Source: Acanthococcus lagerstroemiae
Taxonomy: Eukaryota > Arthropoda > Insecta > Hemiptera > Eriococcidae
Assembly: GCA_031841125.1 (NCBI GenBank)
Contig: CM063108.1
Location: forward strand, 73,938,344-74,002,343
Direction: 5' to 3'
DNA: 64,000 nt
The notes beneath the pieces are model-generated. The model was not told the DNA's origin, made no database searches, and saw only the letters and a program-made list of their open reading frames with translations. A program made the position numbers and the translations under genes. Position 1 is the stretch's first letter; every line of letters begins with the position of its first letter. This document shows, one piece after another, positions 45,001 through 57,693 of this stretch.

Positions 45001-48000
45001 CATATTACGGCTGAATGGTACCAAGAATGCCGACCGACACAGCAAATGGACGATTAACTGCGAGACTGTTACTAACAATGCCATCATGACGGCCATTTTT
45101 GCCTCATGATTCGGTCGCGTCACGGCGATGAAGCGCTAGTGTATTTCATCCCGTTTTGTATATTTCCCCTTTGCCATCATTCGTGAAGTAGGTGGTGCGC
45201 TATGTATTTCATCCCATTTCTGTCACGTTTTGGTAGCTTCTGCATTTGTCCACCAGATGTCAGCCACTTTGCTGACGCGTCCCAATACTTGTTCGCTATA
45301 ATTCTTCTTTGTGTGAGCGTTGAAGGATATTGGATGACGTCATCACATTCCTATGTCGACTGAATGATTGGAAGGTGTTTGGGTAACCATAATATATCCA
45401 TGTACCTGTACATATCTGCATGCAGTGTAGATACTCGTCATCAGTTTGCTGATATTCCAATAGGCTACCCCTAGATCAGTCCCATGATTTGAAAAAATAT
45501 TTCCTGTAAAGTTTTAGCGAAATTGAAAACAGTTGACCTGTGTCGCAAGGGAGGAGTTTTATAATTATGTTGTCCCCTAGCAAAATGACATACTCTTGTT
45601 TATGCGTCTTGGTACAGTATGCTGAACCTTCAATTCTGCTGGATTATGCTAATGGACGCCCGTTTTTCTGATATTTTAAAATCATATTTATTTATTTACT
45701 ATTATTATTATTATTATTATTATTTTGCCAGGCCTAAAAAACGAAATGCGAAGCGAAGATACGACACCCTTTCATTTGACTTGGATGATGACCGTTTTTT
45801 CGAAATGGCTTGTGAAGAACCTACTTATCACACAATAAGAAGAACTAGGAGAAAAAGAAAAAAAGTTGATTACGATGAAACATCGTCCGATACTTCTTGT
45901 CCTCTGGAAAAATCAGTTCCAGTTGAGGATCTACCAAAACTAAAATTATCTGACGAATGGGTCAAAGTGTCAGAGCAACCTTTGGCAAAGGTTAAACTTG
46001 AAGCTAAATCTAAACAGGCCGAAACAGAAATCAAACCATTGAGAATAAAAAGAGAATACCTTGCTGAACCAGTTGCTCAGCCCCAGCCTCCTGCTCGACT
46101 TCGAGTCAAGACTGCCGCTGAATTGGGTTCCACCATTATTTTTGTCGATAGTGTTGGGAAACAGTATGTTCCAGTTCCTATTTCCTTTCAAAGTGCCTTT
46201 TCATCGCTCGCCAATCGCGCCAATTCTTTGAAATTGAGTGATAGTCCAAATGTTGGTAATTGTAGTAAATTGAACATAAAAGTGATATCGAGGCTGTATA
46301 AAAAATTTTTCACCCCTGAGAACCAGTTGAGAATCAGGAGGGTAGCCGAAATTCTACAAAATGTTACCGAGAATGCGGAGCATAACAACGAGCGAATACA
46401 AGAAATAAACAACAGCAAATGCACGGATGCGGAGAAATTGATGTTGCGCTGTCAAGCATATGGTGAGCATAAACGTAAACTGGAAGCCAATCACGCAGCC
46501 CTAAAAGAACAATTCGAGATAATTGTTCAGATATTTGACAACGAGAATTTTGAAATTCTCTTCCAACTCTTTTTCCTTGGAATCCTGAAAATATTTCTCG
46601 TGTCGGCGCCAAACAAGAAAGGGACTTTGTTCAAAAAAATTGTTAGTCAGCTGTCTAGTTCCCTGGATAGCAGTGGCTATAAAAATGACCGCGTGACCAG
46701 CGTGTTGAGAGCGAAACAGTTCCGCGATGAATGTATCACTTTGGTTCAATTCATTGAAAAGTACAGTGAGACTGAATTTTTTGAAATGCTGTTTTTATCC
46801 GATTCAGATAAAATGCGGATGACAAAGAAACGAGAACCTGGGACTTTGGATGAGCTTCCAGAATCGGGTGACAAAAGGAATCAGGCTATCAGGGGTAGTT
46901 TTATTAGTGAATCAAATGTAGGGAACTTAAAAATTATACCGTGTGGAAATCATCTGATGCTGCCATTCAGTAAACCTGATGCCGTGTCAAAACAGACTAT
47001 TGTTATAAATAATAACGCTAATAATTTAATTTTCCATCACCTCGGTGATCAGTCGAAGAAAATGGGCAATGTAAAACAACAGTGCGCGTCAATCACACTT
47101 ACAAATCCAGTTAATATCATCCAGCAACCTCGAACACTTACCGTTGTTACCAGCAGATCAAATGCTACAACCAATGCAATTCTGCGACCAGGTGTTCAGC
47201 ATGTTACTGTCATTACAAGCAAGTCAAACACCGCGTGCTTACAGCAACAGCAGCCAATGCCTGTAATTCAAAAAGCCAATTACATTGCCACTGGCAGCGG
47301 GGCCCAAGCTCCTCGAAGCCTAGCTGTACGACCAACTATGAACATTTCAGTCTCTTCAGGAAGTCCACTGATAAAGAGTAATTCAAATGAAAACCAACAC
47401 GCTGTCTTGTCACCAAATGTAAACATTGCAGTTTCTTCTAGTAGCAGTCTGCTGTCACCTAAACCTGCTCTTATGGTGCAGCAAGAAAGTGATAACCAGT
47501 TTGGCTCTAACCTGATCATATCAACACCCAGCATTGGGACGTTACAAGCAAACACCATTTATTTGCAGCATCCTCCAAACAACAATCAGTCTTTGATAAA
47601 TGTCGCAAATCAGTTGCCAAGCAATTCTACCAATCACTCGCCAATCAGTTCTACAAATCAAACTGGAAGTTCCTCTCTTCCTAGTAGGCCTGTTGTAGTA
47701 CAGCCCAGTAACGAAGGATCATACAATCCTCCTCGTACGGGATTCATCAGTGTTCGGAAGGATACAGATTTGATGCCGCCAACTTCCTCAACACCACCGT
47801 ATCAGTCGAATCCAGGTTTTCTTCCATTCGCTCCAATCTCATCAAATACCAACATTCTAACATCTAATTCGTATTCGCATCAACCTGTTGGTACAATTGA
47901 TGTTACATCAAAAACTAACGAGCTGAACCCAACAATATCGTCTTACCAAAGTGGAACAAATAACGAGAACATTATGCCGTCTATGCTGTCTTCAGGATAT

Positions 48001-51000
48001 GTTAAAACCAAAACTCCAAATGGCTCTACTTATGTACCTTTAAATTCTGCTGCTAATAACCTGCGATCTTTACTTACTGACAATTCGTATTTCAATCAGC
48101 ATGGTTCTCCAAGTGAAGTTCCTTTGGTGTCCAGAGATCAGTATTTCAACAGTCCAATTATCAACCTTAATGCACCAATGATGAATGCAACTAATTCAGC
48201 CCCATCTGTCGGTGATAATGCTATTGTACAGATTGCCAACTGTACATCGCAAAGGAATGGAGCTGGAGCAATGTACACCTCGAGGAAACAAGGGGTAAGT
48301 GTACTTATTTGGTATTTCATAAAATAATTAGTTTACTCCTGGATTGTAATCATAGGCACAAACAGGGGGACTTGATTACCGCAATCCTCAGAATGCCCCC
48401 CCCCCCTAAACAAAAAATGAAAAATACGAATAGAAGAACTTTTAGCAATATTTTGATTCTTGTCAGCCACCCTCCTGTGAGTTTTCCCATTCGGGGTTGG
48501 CTATTTGTGCTTATGATTGTGTTTTTTTGATTGCAACTACAACCTATTGGTCCACAGGGTAGATGTGAGTATTTGACGTTATGTAAATCTGAATATTTTA
48601 TGTTTTAGCCCCCTGTGGATCAATATGGCCGAGAGTTGGGATCAAAACAACCTCAAAATGAAATCCGTGACCCCACAAACTCAAGTTTTGTTATAATTAT
48701 TTACATATTGTATAGCAGTTTTGGTTCTTCTAAATTGTGAACCCGTTTGGTTTGGAAGTGGGTGAAAAGTAACCTGAAGGATGAATTCCATGCACACAGA
48801 AATCATGAAAATTGATGTCTATGGACATACACTGTATTTAGTCTTTCTGTACCCAATAATTCAGAATTTACTTCGGGGAATGTTCCACGTGCCCCCCCCC
48901 CCCATATACGTCTTATCGCAAATAATTTCTTTTGCAGAAGTAAGCCATAAAAAAGTAACCATAGTTAGAGATCTAGAGACATGGGTTTGATTATCCGCTA
49001 AATTTTTTGACAGTGTACGTTTAACCATACACAGAAAGAATGATCTTCAAGTTTTATGATCCGTATGCCCATGTGTGGTCTTTGCTTACAGAAATCATTT
49101 TTCTTAGTAGCACCAGTAAATTTTGTCGTCAGCTTCCTTCAGTATATTTAAATGTTATTGGTTTTCTTTTTAGTACTGAGTAGTGACCATGTTATGTGGT
49201 GTTGAAGAATGATTTTTGTAAGCAAAGATCCACAAAAATAGCAAGGTGAAGAGTTTTCCAACTAATTCATACCAATTTCGACTTAAAAACAAGCAGATCC
49301 ACCACAAAACAAATTAGGAAATGATTGTTTAAATGGGAGAAATGCATTGTGAATAAAAATGTGATGGAGGGTCATACCTATTTCTTTTAGTGCTGTAATA
49401 GAGGTGCAGAAGTTATCGTTAATCATTGTTATTAATATATATGTAGTTATCGATAACTATCTAACACTGAAAAAATAGTTAACATCTTACAAAAACTTTG
49501 TAAAAATTTGAAATTTTTGTAATAATTTTCAAAAGTTTTGTGAAATTTTAAGTTTTTATTATTTTTATTGATATTCTTTATCAGTACATAATTATCGATA
49601 GCGAATGAAAAATTATCTGTAATCACGGATGAGGATTTTTATTGATATTCTGCATTTCTGCGCCCCTTACCTGTGCCCTACCATGGTCAATATTTCGACT
49701 TTGCTAACCAATAGTACTGTTCTATCCATAGTCATTAACTCTGAACATGATCGCGCATTGGAACAGGGGTATATTGTTTCCCTTAAAAAATTAAGGGAGA
49801 GGAGTACAAAGTACCGCCCCCCAACCCACACAAAAGGGAAAAAATTGAAAAGTTATTCAACAAGTACAATAACGCTTGGCGCTTTGAAAGATTTCATAGA
49901 CAAGATTTATAACATTCTTAAAGATTTACAAGATTTAAAAAGAAAAAAACAATTTTTTCACAACATCTTGGGAACAGTTCATCTAATTGAATAAATTCGC
50001 AGTCATGCTGCCATGCTTGAGTGTCATTCCAACACGGAAAGAAACTTCATTCCTTTCTGCGGGAAAAAGAACAGGAGGTCATGGTGGGAGGGAGGGGGAG
50101 AGAGAGAGAGAGAGAGAGCAGTACTCAATTGGGAATTTATATTTTGAAATTTTGGGATAATATCAATGAAAATTTTTCATTTTTGACCGTCATGAGAGAA
50201 TTATTCCCTCACTCCTTGAGATCCGCTATGAGATGAACCTGGGCAATCTCACAAGGTAATCTGAGAAACTTAATTCCCCTGCTATGATAGTTTGGTGGTT
50301 GGCTAACGTATCAGTTAATTTTATTCCAAAGTATACGTGTGCTCAACAATGTTGGCATGAAAAGACAAACATAGTTCTTGGACTAGGGAAGTCCTCGTTT
50401 ACATTGAAGTGTTCGGAAAGTTCTAGTTCATTCTATCAAAGTGTGTCCATTCAAAGTTCAGTACTGAATTGAATTATTCTAAGAAATGTAATCATTAATT
50501 TAAATATGCAAGCTACATGAATGGTCTACGGGATTCTGTTGTCAACCCTGCTACATTATTCAATTTGTTGGATACTTTTCTGAGACTAACTAGCAATTCA
50601 GTTCCAACGTGCACACATATCAGTTCATTTGCCATTTCATATTATGTTGTGTTTCTTTGTCTAATGTATGCTTTGTTTTATCTGTCTAGTGCGATAACAA
50701 ACTTTGTTCGAACGAAGCGACTGTCATTTGTAGTGGATGTAATAGTGCCTATTATTGTGGAAATGAATGTCAGGTACTTATCTAGAAAAAAAACAACAAA
50801 CAACACATTGTGTACTCGTTGCTTTCGCTCGACTATTCGTGAATCGAAGACCAGAGCCGCTCCTGGCGGCGCTGGCGTATATTCAAGGAAGCTAGAGCCA
50901 GACTGACAGTTTTGTTATAATGATTATGTTAGTGTTGTATTCTCAATATTCTGCATGGTTGCAGTTGTAAAACTGTCCGTCCATTTTAGCGATTTGCAGC

Positions 51001-54000
51001 GCTTTTCGGAGGTGTTGGATTCGCCATTCTATGTTTCTGATTTGGCTTTTGAATTGCGTTCGCAGCAACATGAATAGGATGCTTTGCTGGGGGTGGATAA
51101 ATTATAATTTTCCAAGTCAAAACTGTGGTATATTTGAGTATTATTATTATTTTTTTTCAAAACTGTGTTAGCTGTGAAAATTATCCATATTCAATGTTTT
51201 GGGTTTTCTCATATCTACTCATCATGTACGCCATTGTGCATTTGATTTGGCTTTCAGCATTAAATTTTGCCCTAGGAGTGCATGATAGCTGGTGAGAGTG
51301 TCAGTATGATGAATAATTGTTCATGTGCATGCTTTTTTTAATCATGCTTTACTGTGACGGCGAAACAGACTCATTTATTGTTTTGTTTATTGCTGAGTTC
51401 TTTTTGAATCAGTAAACTCTAAAAAATGAGTAAACTATTAAGTGCTAGCTAACGAATACTATTAATTTTTTCAACGGATACATGGAAAAAAGGACCCAGA
51501 AGTGTTAGCGTTCATAGCATAGACCTCCCAGTGTCGATACAGTGTTCATGTGAACTTAGTCTGTTCTCTCTCTCTCACACACACACACACACATACATAT
51601 ATAGTCCTATCAGTGCAGCTTTGCTGTTGTGCGGGTTTTTTCGAGTTTTGTGTGCAAGAAGTATTTAATTCGAACAGGAGCGATGGCATTCAAAATTACA
51701 GAAACAAGAGTTCGTAGAAATAGCGCGTTTATCAATTGATTGACCGGAGAAGTAAGTTTTATTGTGAGTGCTAAACATATAAATGTAATCAAACGGATGT
51801 CCTGCCTGGACGATCAAGGAAGAGAAAGGACAGCGAGTAAGAAGAAGAAGAGCGTGGTTTAAAAAAGGTCAAATACAGGAAGTACCGGTGTGTAGATGAC
51901 ACATGACATTTCTGAGAAGTCGCATCGTGCACTAGGCAGGACGATTTATACATGAATGTATGTACATTCGAAAGAAGAGAGCCACTGCAAGTGCAAGGAA
52001 AGCGCGATCTATATTATTGAAAGGTGTATGCTCGTTAGTTTACACTTGGACTGGAGGTACACTGTTGATCAGAATTAACATTGGATTTAATAAGGTTTGG
52101 AAAGTGGCCAAAACTAGTGGTGGATGCAGAAGATGGTTCGAATAGTGAATGTAGAAGAACACGTGTAAAAATAACAGATTTTGAAATATATCTGAATCGT
52201 ATTGCTCACTATGCATCATACGCGTATACAGTATGTAGGAAAGCATAAAAGGGCTAGTGACTCCCTTTAAATGTCAAGAAAAGCACTTTTGTGCACTTGA
52301 AATTATTGAAAATTTGAAAAAATGTCGCATGCTATGTTCACGATGAGGATTAGGTTTTAGAGCTCAACCTTTTTATGCCTCCCCCCCCCCTGACACACAC
52401 ACACAAATTCGAGATATGCGCAATACATATTACTGCCATTAAAAATGAAAATGGCGTACCTTTCCCTAGCGCGCTAGCTGAATTGATTATTTATTGCCCT
52501 GCTTAGATGTTGACTAGGTATTTACTTGGAAGGCACTATCGAAAGCACGTCAAGACATCACTGATTGAGTTATGTATCTACCTAACCTTTATCTTTTGAA
52601 AAGATGACGTATGTAGCGCGATTGCTGAGTAATACCGATTCCAGGGATTGTTTCCTTCGTTTGCTACTCGTGCGGAAAATTTCACACGTTTTGACCATCA
52701 CTAATTACTCATTTTGTGGCTTTATCGTGTACTTTAGTAGTAGATTACTCTGTGTGACGAAATGAAACAGAGAAATGAAATCATCAAGTGACACTGTAGA
52801 AGTTAACGTGGCTTGGGGCGTACGGATGATAGATGGCAGGGAAGGATCCAAATTTTCCCAATGAGAAGCTAGGAAAAAAATTAAGTTTTTTTTTTTGAGT
52901 TGAAGAAATAAAAATGTCTCAAAAAGTTTCAATTCTCCACCATAAATCAATTGTCAGATTTTTTGGGGAGGCTCCTCTTCTTTTTGTACGCCTTTGGCTT
53001 TAGGTCTACTAATGCAAAACATTGTAGCCCCATAAAATTTTCAGTTGCCAGTTTTTTTTTTCTTCCCCTATTTTTCATCGCCGTATAAGTATGTGTTCGT
53101 TCATACTTGAAAATTCAAACTGCATTATTTTGTTGCCGATTTTAAATATTTTTGTACGATTTAGAAGTGGAAAAAAAGGCCTAACCTAGAGAATTTTAAA
53201 CTAAAGTATACATGCTGATTGGACAATCTTCATTCCAAAAACTTCAAATTTGTCCACTTTTTAGCAGTGAATTTGACTTTAATAAACATTTTATGAATTA
53301 TTTTCTACTAAAATATTTCTTATTTTTTATTTTTAAAATTTGGCGAGTGCTGACTTTCCAAATAACACAGGGGAGATGAAATCTCCCTCTTCATAGTTGT
53401 TGCGGCCCTCATAGATTGTCATTAACGTTCAACTTTCAAAAGTACACTGCGGCACTGTTAGGTGTAAATACCTATCTGGGGGGGGGAGGGGGGTCATAAA
53501 ATTTCTTAGAAATCAAAAATATTTTGAAGTTGTAACGGAGCGCAACTTATCCAGTTCAGATGGGATAGTTTTAATTTTTTGAAAGTTTATCCTAGAACGA
53601 TTAAATAAATTATCAAACATGGATGAAAATATCTTATTGTTGCAATGTTATCTACTATTATTCAGAAATAGGTAAAATTTATAAACGTACATTTCGTTTA
53701 ATTTAGTTCAGAAAATCTTAACCCGTCCATTTATGTATATTTCTTGACATTCCAGTTCATTTAGCAAAAAAAGTTCATTCCTTCAATTTTTCCGTCCATT
53801 TCCCACAGTAAAAATGAACGACTTTCTAAAAGTCTTCCGGTTCAAAAAATTTGAATGTGGTGCAAAAAAAATTAACGCGTTCATTTGTTTAATTGAAAAA
53901 AAAAAACAAAAAAAAAACTGATCGTAAGCGCCCATCTCTATCTGAACTTACTCAAGACTGGTGTTAGTAGTTCTGCAGCTTCCCAAGTCACTTCACAGGT

Positions 54001-56053
54001 ACATTTCACTTTTTTGATTTGGTTGTACAATAAGGGAAGATTACTCTGGTGAGGTGTTATTAAAATGTTATATTAGTCACTCATATCGTCACATCCCTAA
54101 TCTTGTTCCATAATAAATACTAAGGGTCTGTAGTAGCATGGCGGGTATTGGATTTTGTTTAGGGATGAGGAAAATGTCATAATGGTGATGAACTTGAAAC
54201 CACGTTCTGTGTTCAAATATGTTGGTATGATGAAGAAGGTGTATTAGACTCAAATCATCATTCTTGTAGTGCAGGAATTGGTAAAATGGTTTAATTTGTT
54301 AGTTTCAAATGTCTAGAACTATGCCATTGTGCTTATCAAATTTAATTTTTAACTTATAAAAATATTTTAAGATTGAGAAGTTGAATAGAAAAGTTAGGAA
54401 TATAAAACAAAAGCACCCTTTGTATATTCTCCTCGCTCTAATATTGAACATTCATTGAAACGTATATCTGAACATATCATAGATCTTTGGACCCTTTTGA
54501 CTTTTTATCTAGTTACCTTGATAACGTCATCGACGAGGCGCTGCGAGGAGCGGAGGTAGCCTCTAGAATAAAATTTCGCTCGCGCTTATTCTACATTCAT
54601 TTTGTGCGAAAGGGAATAAATAGACTTCATTAGCATGGGTGTAAAATATTTAGAATAACAATGCCGTTGTTGTGACAATGCACAAGTATGTTGATTTGAT
54701 GAAGTGATGACATGCCCTACTTATTCAGTGTGTATTATATCTGTTTATTTTACGCATTAGAAGCCACCAAAGGGGGGAGCAGCTTTTAGCAATTCAAGAA
54801 AATAACAAAAATTTTTGCAACGCAGAATTTATAATTTAGTCAATATTAGCATCTGTAAAATTTCAATTTGGTAATGAATTAGCGCGTAATAATTCATTTT
54901 CTGTGTCTAATTTTCTTTTGTTGTGTTTTGTAGCTTTCTGAAAAATTGTTCAAAATAGTAACTGTTTACTAAACATGCTTTGTGTGCTGTTTCATTAACA
55001 AATTTACTTGCTGTCTCCGGTTGACTTAACGACCGTAATGTTATCACATCTATCTCGTTGAGTCAACAATTTCTTATTTATTTATAAACTGAGAAGTCGA
55101 AGTGCAGTGAAGGTTATTGGACTATGAGGCGTACCTGCTGACCGCGATTGAAGAAATGGGGGAGTACCTGATAGCGTCGTAGTATTAAAATATTATTCCT
55201 TACTTGATAAGGTAAATCTTCCGTAAAAATTCTCGAGTTTATAAAAATTATTGCTCATCTAGGAACAGCAGTGACTTTTTCCATGGCTCGCCTGAGTTAT
55301 ATCTAATTATTATGTTTTTAAATCTATTCCGGTGTTGTAGTGCATGCCTTGTTGTGAACTGCTGAATTTGCTGTTTGTGTTCTGAACGCTTGAGTATTTT
55401 CTGGCACTCCACCGCGCAAGCGAATTTTGTGTTACAATATCTCCTACTACCACTGAAAAACAATGCAGACATGTTGTTAATGTGTTGCCAGAGTAACCAT
55501 GGTAACCCATTTTAATAATAATGATGTATGAACTGAGTGTGCATCTGGTGTTTCTATAGTTCTAAGACCTCTGTAACGTTTCAGCTTTCATGTTACCAAA
55601 TTAAGTTGTATGTATATATGTTTATGGTTTTTACTGAGATAGGAAGATAGGATGACTGATCATTAACTTGCCTTCATATCTGGATAAGGTGAACCTACTC
55701 TTTTCAAGTATTTCTTGAATGCATCTTTGTTGACTTGACGGTCTGTTCACCTGTGTTTAGTTGAGTGTAATTGTAGGCTAGGAAAAAAAAATCAGACCCT
55801 ATCGAATTTCTACGAAATAAAATGTCTGGGAACGAAAGAAACAAACCACTTCGACATTATATTTGTAAAATGAACTTCAGTTTGACGCGACTTAGCATGC
55901 GCTTTTCAATTATTTCCCTCGATTTATTTTTCGACCTATACATGCATTTCGTTGAGTGTTATAATTGAATTTAATGAACTTTTTTGTTTTAATTTGTTAC
56001 AGAAAATGGACTGGGCTTATGGGCACAACGCTACGTGTAATATGTCGAGCTGA
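42064..56053 (+). CDS. MYND zinc-finger protein, 4 coding exons, 933 aa
   Basis: Exons: 42064-42167, 45732-48294, 50690-50773 and 56003-56053 (stop TGA). All junctions are GT-AG and the phases (2, 0, 0) join in frame. Residues 1-35 start MGRFDLNKAMEQITNCEVVV. Lys/Arg patches follow at 36-44 (PKKRNAKRR) and 71-79 (RRTRRKRKK), probable nuclear signals. A helical, charged block lies at about 215-400. An Asn/Ser/Gln/Thr-rich disordered body spans about 420-885. A MYND finger occupies 890-929: C890, C895, C903, C906, C912, C916, H925, C929 with the typical YYCGNECQKMDW core. MYND domains bind proline-rich co-repressor peptides, so a transcriptional co-regulator in the nucleus is likely. I do not recognise the orthologue. 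The first Cys pair is spaced Cx4C rather than the usual Cx2C, so a small exon between 48294 and 50690 may be missing. The ATG has a good context (GCTATGG) but follows an acceptor, so a non-coding exon lies upstream. Confidence 0.85.
42200..42579. mobile_element. Mariner-like foldback MITE in intron 1 of MYND gene
   Basis: 380 bp. The first 25 bp are perfect inverted repeats (GGTTGGTCCATAAATAGTGG..), and the arms continue to pair imperfectly for about 140 bp. The unpaired centre is about 95 bp. It starts only 32 bp after the donor of the first coding exon. The resemblance to mariner ends is an impression; no clear TA duplication is visible. Confidence 0.8.
43015..44029. mobile_element. hAT-type element with nested insert
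   Basis: Ends CAGAGTTGGGCA/..GCCCAACTCTG. The 8-bp flanks GCGGAGTT (43007-43014) and GCAGAGTT (44030-44037) match at 7 of 8. The interior is rich in GAATAACGAATA/ATTCGAATAA palindromic words. A second right-end-like sequence (..AATGCTCAACTCTGG) occurs at 43855-43870, so the end is duplicated. A distinct element (43260-43645) is nested in it. Confidence 0.78.
43260..43645. mobile_element. Nested element of CTTTCAGCTTTTAGC repeats
   Basis: Perfect 15-bp inverted boundary GCCAGAGACTGAAAG (43258-43272) and CTTTCAGTCTCTGGC (43633-43647). Both flanks carry CACCGA. The interior is a degenerate tandem array of CTTTCAGCTTTTAGCTT-type words. It interrupts the hAT element at 43015-44029. Confidence 0.75.
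44060..44222 (+). repeat. Two-copy tandem repeat of GTTACCC words
   Basis: A unit of about 65 bp containing AGTTACCCGCGG, AAGTTACCCAT and TTACCCTTGT.CCC..TTAGTTACCC is present twice, with the core GTTACCC recurring more often. Confidence 0.6.
44385..44636. mobile_element. MITE, GGACGCTGTT family, complete
   Basis: 252 bp with inverted ends GGACGCTGTTgAACA/..TTTAACAGCGTCC and a perfect target duplication ATAT (44381-44384, 44637-44640). It confirms the 4-bp duplication seen for the 38565-38805 copy. Confidence 0.85.
44641..45693. other. Intron 1 of the MYND gene, remainder
   Basis: No further exon recognised. It contains a CTCF-like word CCACCAGATGTCAGC at 45250-45264. GCGCTA(G/T)TGTATTTCATCCC.TTTTGT occurs twice as a short direct repeat (about 45133 and 45200). 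Confidence 0.5.
45694..45726 (+). repeat. (ATT)n microsatellite in the splice-acceptor tract
   Basis: About ten ATT triplets run directly into tttgccag, the acceptor of the large MYND-gene exon, replacing a normal polypyrimidine tract. Length variation here could affect splicing. Confidence 0.75.
48348..48518. mobile_element. Small MITE with AATCATAGGCACAAA ends
   Basis: 171 bp bounded by AATCATAGGCACAAA and CTATTTGTGCTTATGATT. The terminal word is shared with short repeats at 2109, 2472 and 35440. A C-run is inside. Confidence 0.6.
49444..49459. promoter_or_regulatory. 16-bp perfect palindrome containing a DRE-like core
   Basis: TAGTTATCGATAACTA is its own reverse complement. The centre TATCGATA equals the DREF-binding element known from Drosophila promoters. 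It lies deep in intron 2, so function is uncertain. Confidence 0.35.
50774..56002. other. Intron 3 of the MYND gene, 5.2 kb, splits the MYND finger
   Basis: Separates CGNECQ from KMDWAYGHNATC of the finger. Contains a (CT)n(CA)n run at 51566-51592, homopolymer runs and short frames without family resemblance. No transposon with readable ends was recognised. Confidence 0.5.
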
Positions 56054-57515
56054 AGAAATCCGTACATTTTAAATTATCTTGAATATCGCATCGTCTTTAA
56101 TTTTTTGCAAATTGTTGTTTTATGTGCGGATTATTGCCATACCTACCAAATATTACTTACGGATTAGGTAGTCCATGTCAGTTCAGACAGTCTCTGAACT
56201 AGACCCTTTCGATTTGAACCGAACTGGTAGAAAAGGCCTGAGTTAATTCGACAAGAACGCTTGATGTGTCAATTTTGTGTTCTAGTCTTCTCGATATGCT
56301 TCCAGAAACTACTTTTTAAAATTATAATTGACTTTTCGCTGTAAAAAAATCGAGTTACCAGGATTCCTTGTTGACCTTCAGATATGCAAAATTGCATTTT
56401 GTAGCTTTAATTTTTTCAAATTGTAGTTTCAAGTTTGCAAAAAATTCAGATATTTGGAAAATATTTTAGAAAAATTACCTAGTTTTACAAATTATAGCCA
56501 GGGTTTAGTCAACTCGCTGTCCAAATTTGGTGATTGTAATATTTCATTCGAGAAGAGAGAACGTGTGTAAAAGTGGAAAAATTTCGGTTGAAGCTGAAAG
56601 TTGTTTGAAAGATTTGATTTATGGCGAAATATATCGTAAAATCTCAATTTCGGGTCAATATTTGGCTTCTGAGGGACGAAGTGTTGCTCAAATTCATTCG
56701 GTATATATTTCTGTTTATTAGTACAGCGATTTAGGCAGGGTAGCTGCATTCTCAGAAAATTTTACTCAGAAGAGCTTAAAGAAAGGAAAGTAAGAAACTT
56801 GACTCCCGAACGAAGTGAAGAAAATTTTTTGCAATTTTAAGCAATATTCGCTAGAAAGGAGGTAAAAAGCTTCCTTCCGGGGTGGGAGGAGAAGCTATAG
56901 CCCCATAACTTCCTATGGGTGCGCGCCTGTAGCATTTTGACCTATCTACCAAATTTCAACTTCTCAGCATTTTTTTACTCTTTTACCTATTACGTATTCT
57001 TAGTGTATTAGTTCTCTCTGGAAGGACGCATTATCTTTTGTCCATTCTGGCAAGAGTTAACCAGGCCTCTGGTCATAATGTATGAAAAATTGGGTCACAT
57101 TAATTCATAATTATTTGAAAATATCAAAATTTGGTGAAAAATATGTGATATACATAGCAAATATTCGATCATATTTTTTGTAATTTTATAGAAACGTGGA
57201 AAAGTCTAAAGCAACTAGTTCTTGTCAATGTAGTATCAAGCATTTTTCTCAGACTGAAGTCTTGACTAGCCAATAGGTAAAAGTGGGAAAAGTCGAGTGC
57301 AAGTGCCATTTTCTGGTCGAATCGGCATGGAATGATCCGTACTTTCGTTCTTCGTTGATTATTCGTAATTTTATTTTTATACTCTATCATTCCTATTGTT
57401 TTATCTAGTCGTATTTTTAATTAATTTATTACGTGAAGTAAGGATTTACGTGGATTGCGAAATTAATGGGAATGATGAAAAATTATTCATTATATTTTCA
57501 ATGTTATATTATATA
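56054..57515. other. Downstream of the MYND stop, probable 3'UTR then intergenic
   Basis: No canonical AATAAA was found shortly after the stop, so the transcript end is not delimited. No other gene was seen. Confidence 0.4.
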
Positions 57516-57685
57516 CAGCCCCGTAGCCAGAGTTTATGTGTGGGTGGGGCTCTATGAACCGTTTGGGGGGCCGAGGCCGACATTTTTTAACAAGCGAACA
57601 GAAAAGTGTCTTTGCCTAGGGGAGCTCAAGATACCTTTGAATATGGCTCAGCCCCAGTTCCCCCCCCCCCATGGCTACGGGCCTG
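57516..57685. mobile_element. hAT-type MITE, CAG(G/C)CCCGTAGCCA ends
   Basis: 170 bp with inverted ends CAGCCCCGTAGCCA/TGGCTACGGGCCTG. The 8-bp flanks ATTATATA (57508-57515) and ATTTTATA (57686-57693) differ at one position. The interior is GC-rich, with a C-run near the right end. Confidence 0.85.
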
Positions 57686-57693
57686 ATTTTATA

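Larger units (their letters stand above)
48295..50689. other. Intron 2 of the MYND gene
   Basis: Contains the MITE at 48348-48518, diverged repeats at 48550-48800 resembling those at 9.2-10.6 kb, a palindrome at 49444-49459 and a (GA)n run at 50096-50118. No additional coding exon was confirmed. The frame at 49629-49994 lacks family features. Confidence 0.5.

Noticed and set aside
50517..50906. 129-codon plus-strand frame over the MYND exon
   Set aside because: It overlaps the MYND exon in another frame. The zinc-finger frame has splice sites and matching residues.
51598..51760. TATATAG plus TCAGTG plus a short ATG frame ending near a GTAAGT, looking like an intronic promoter
   Set aside because: TATA and initiator are only about 14 bp apart, too close, and the short frame hits a stop before the donor. 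The TATA word lies at the end of a CA microsatellite.
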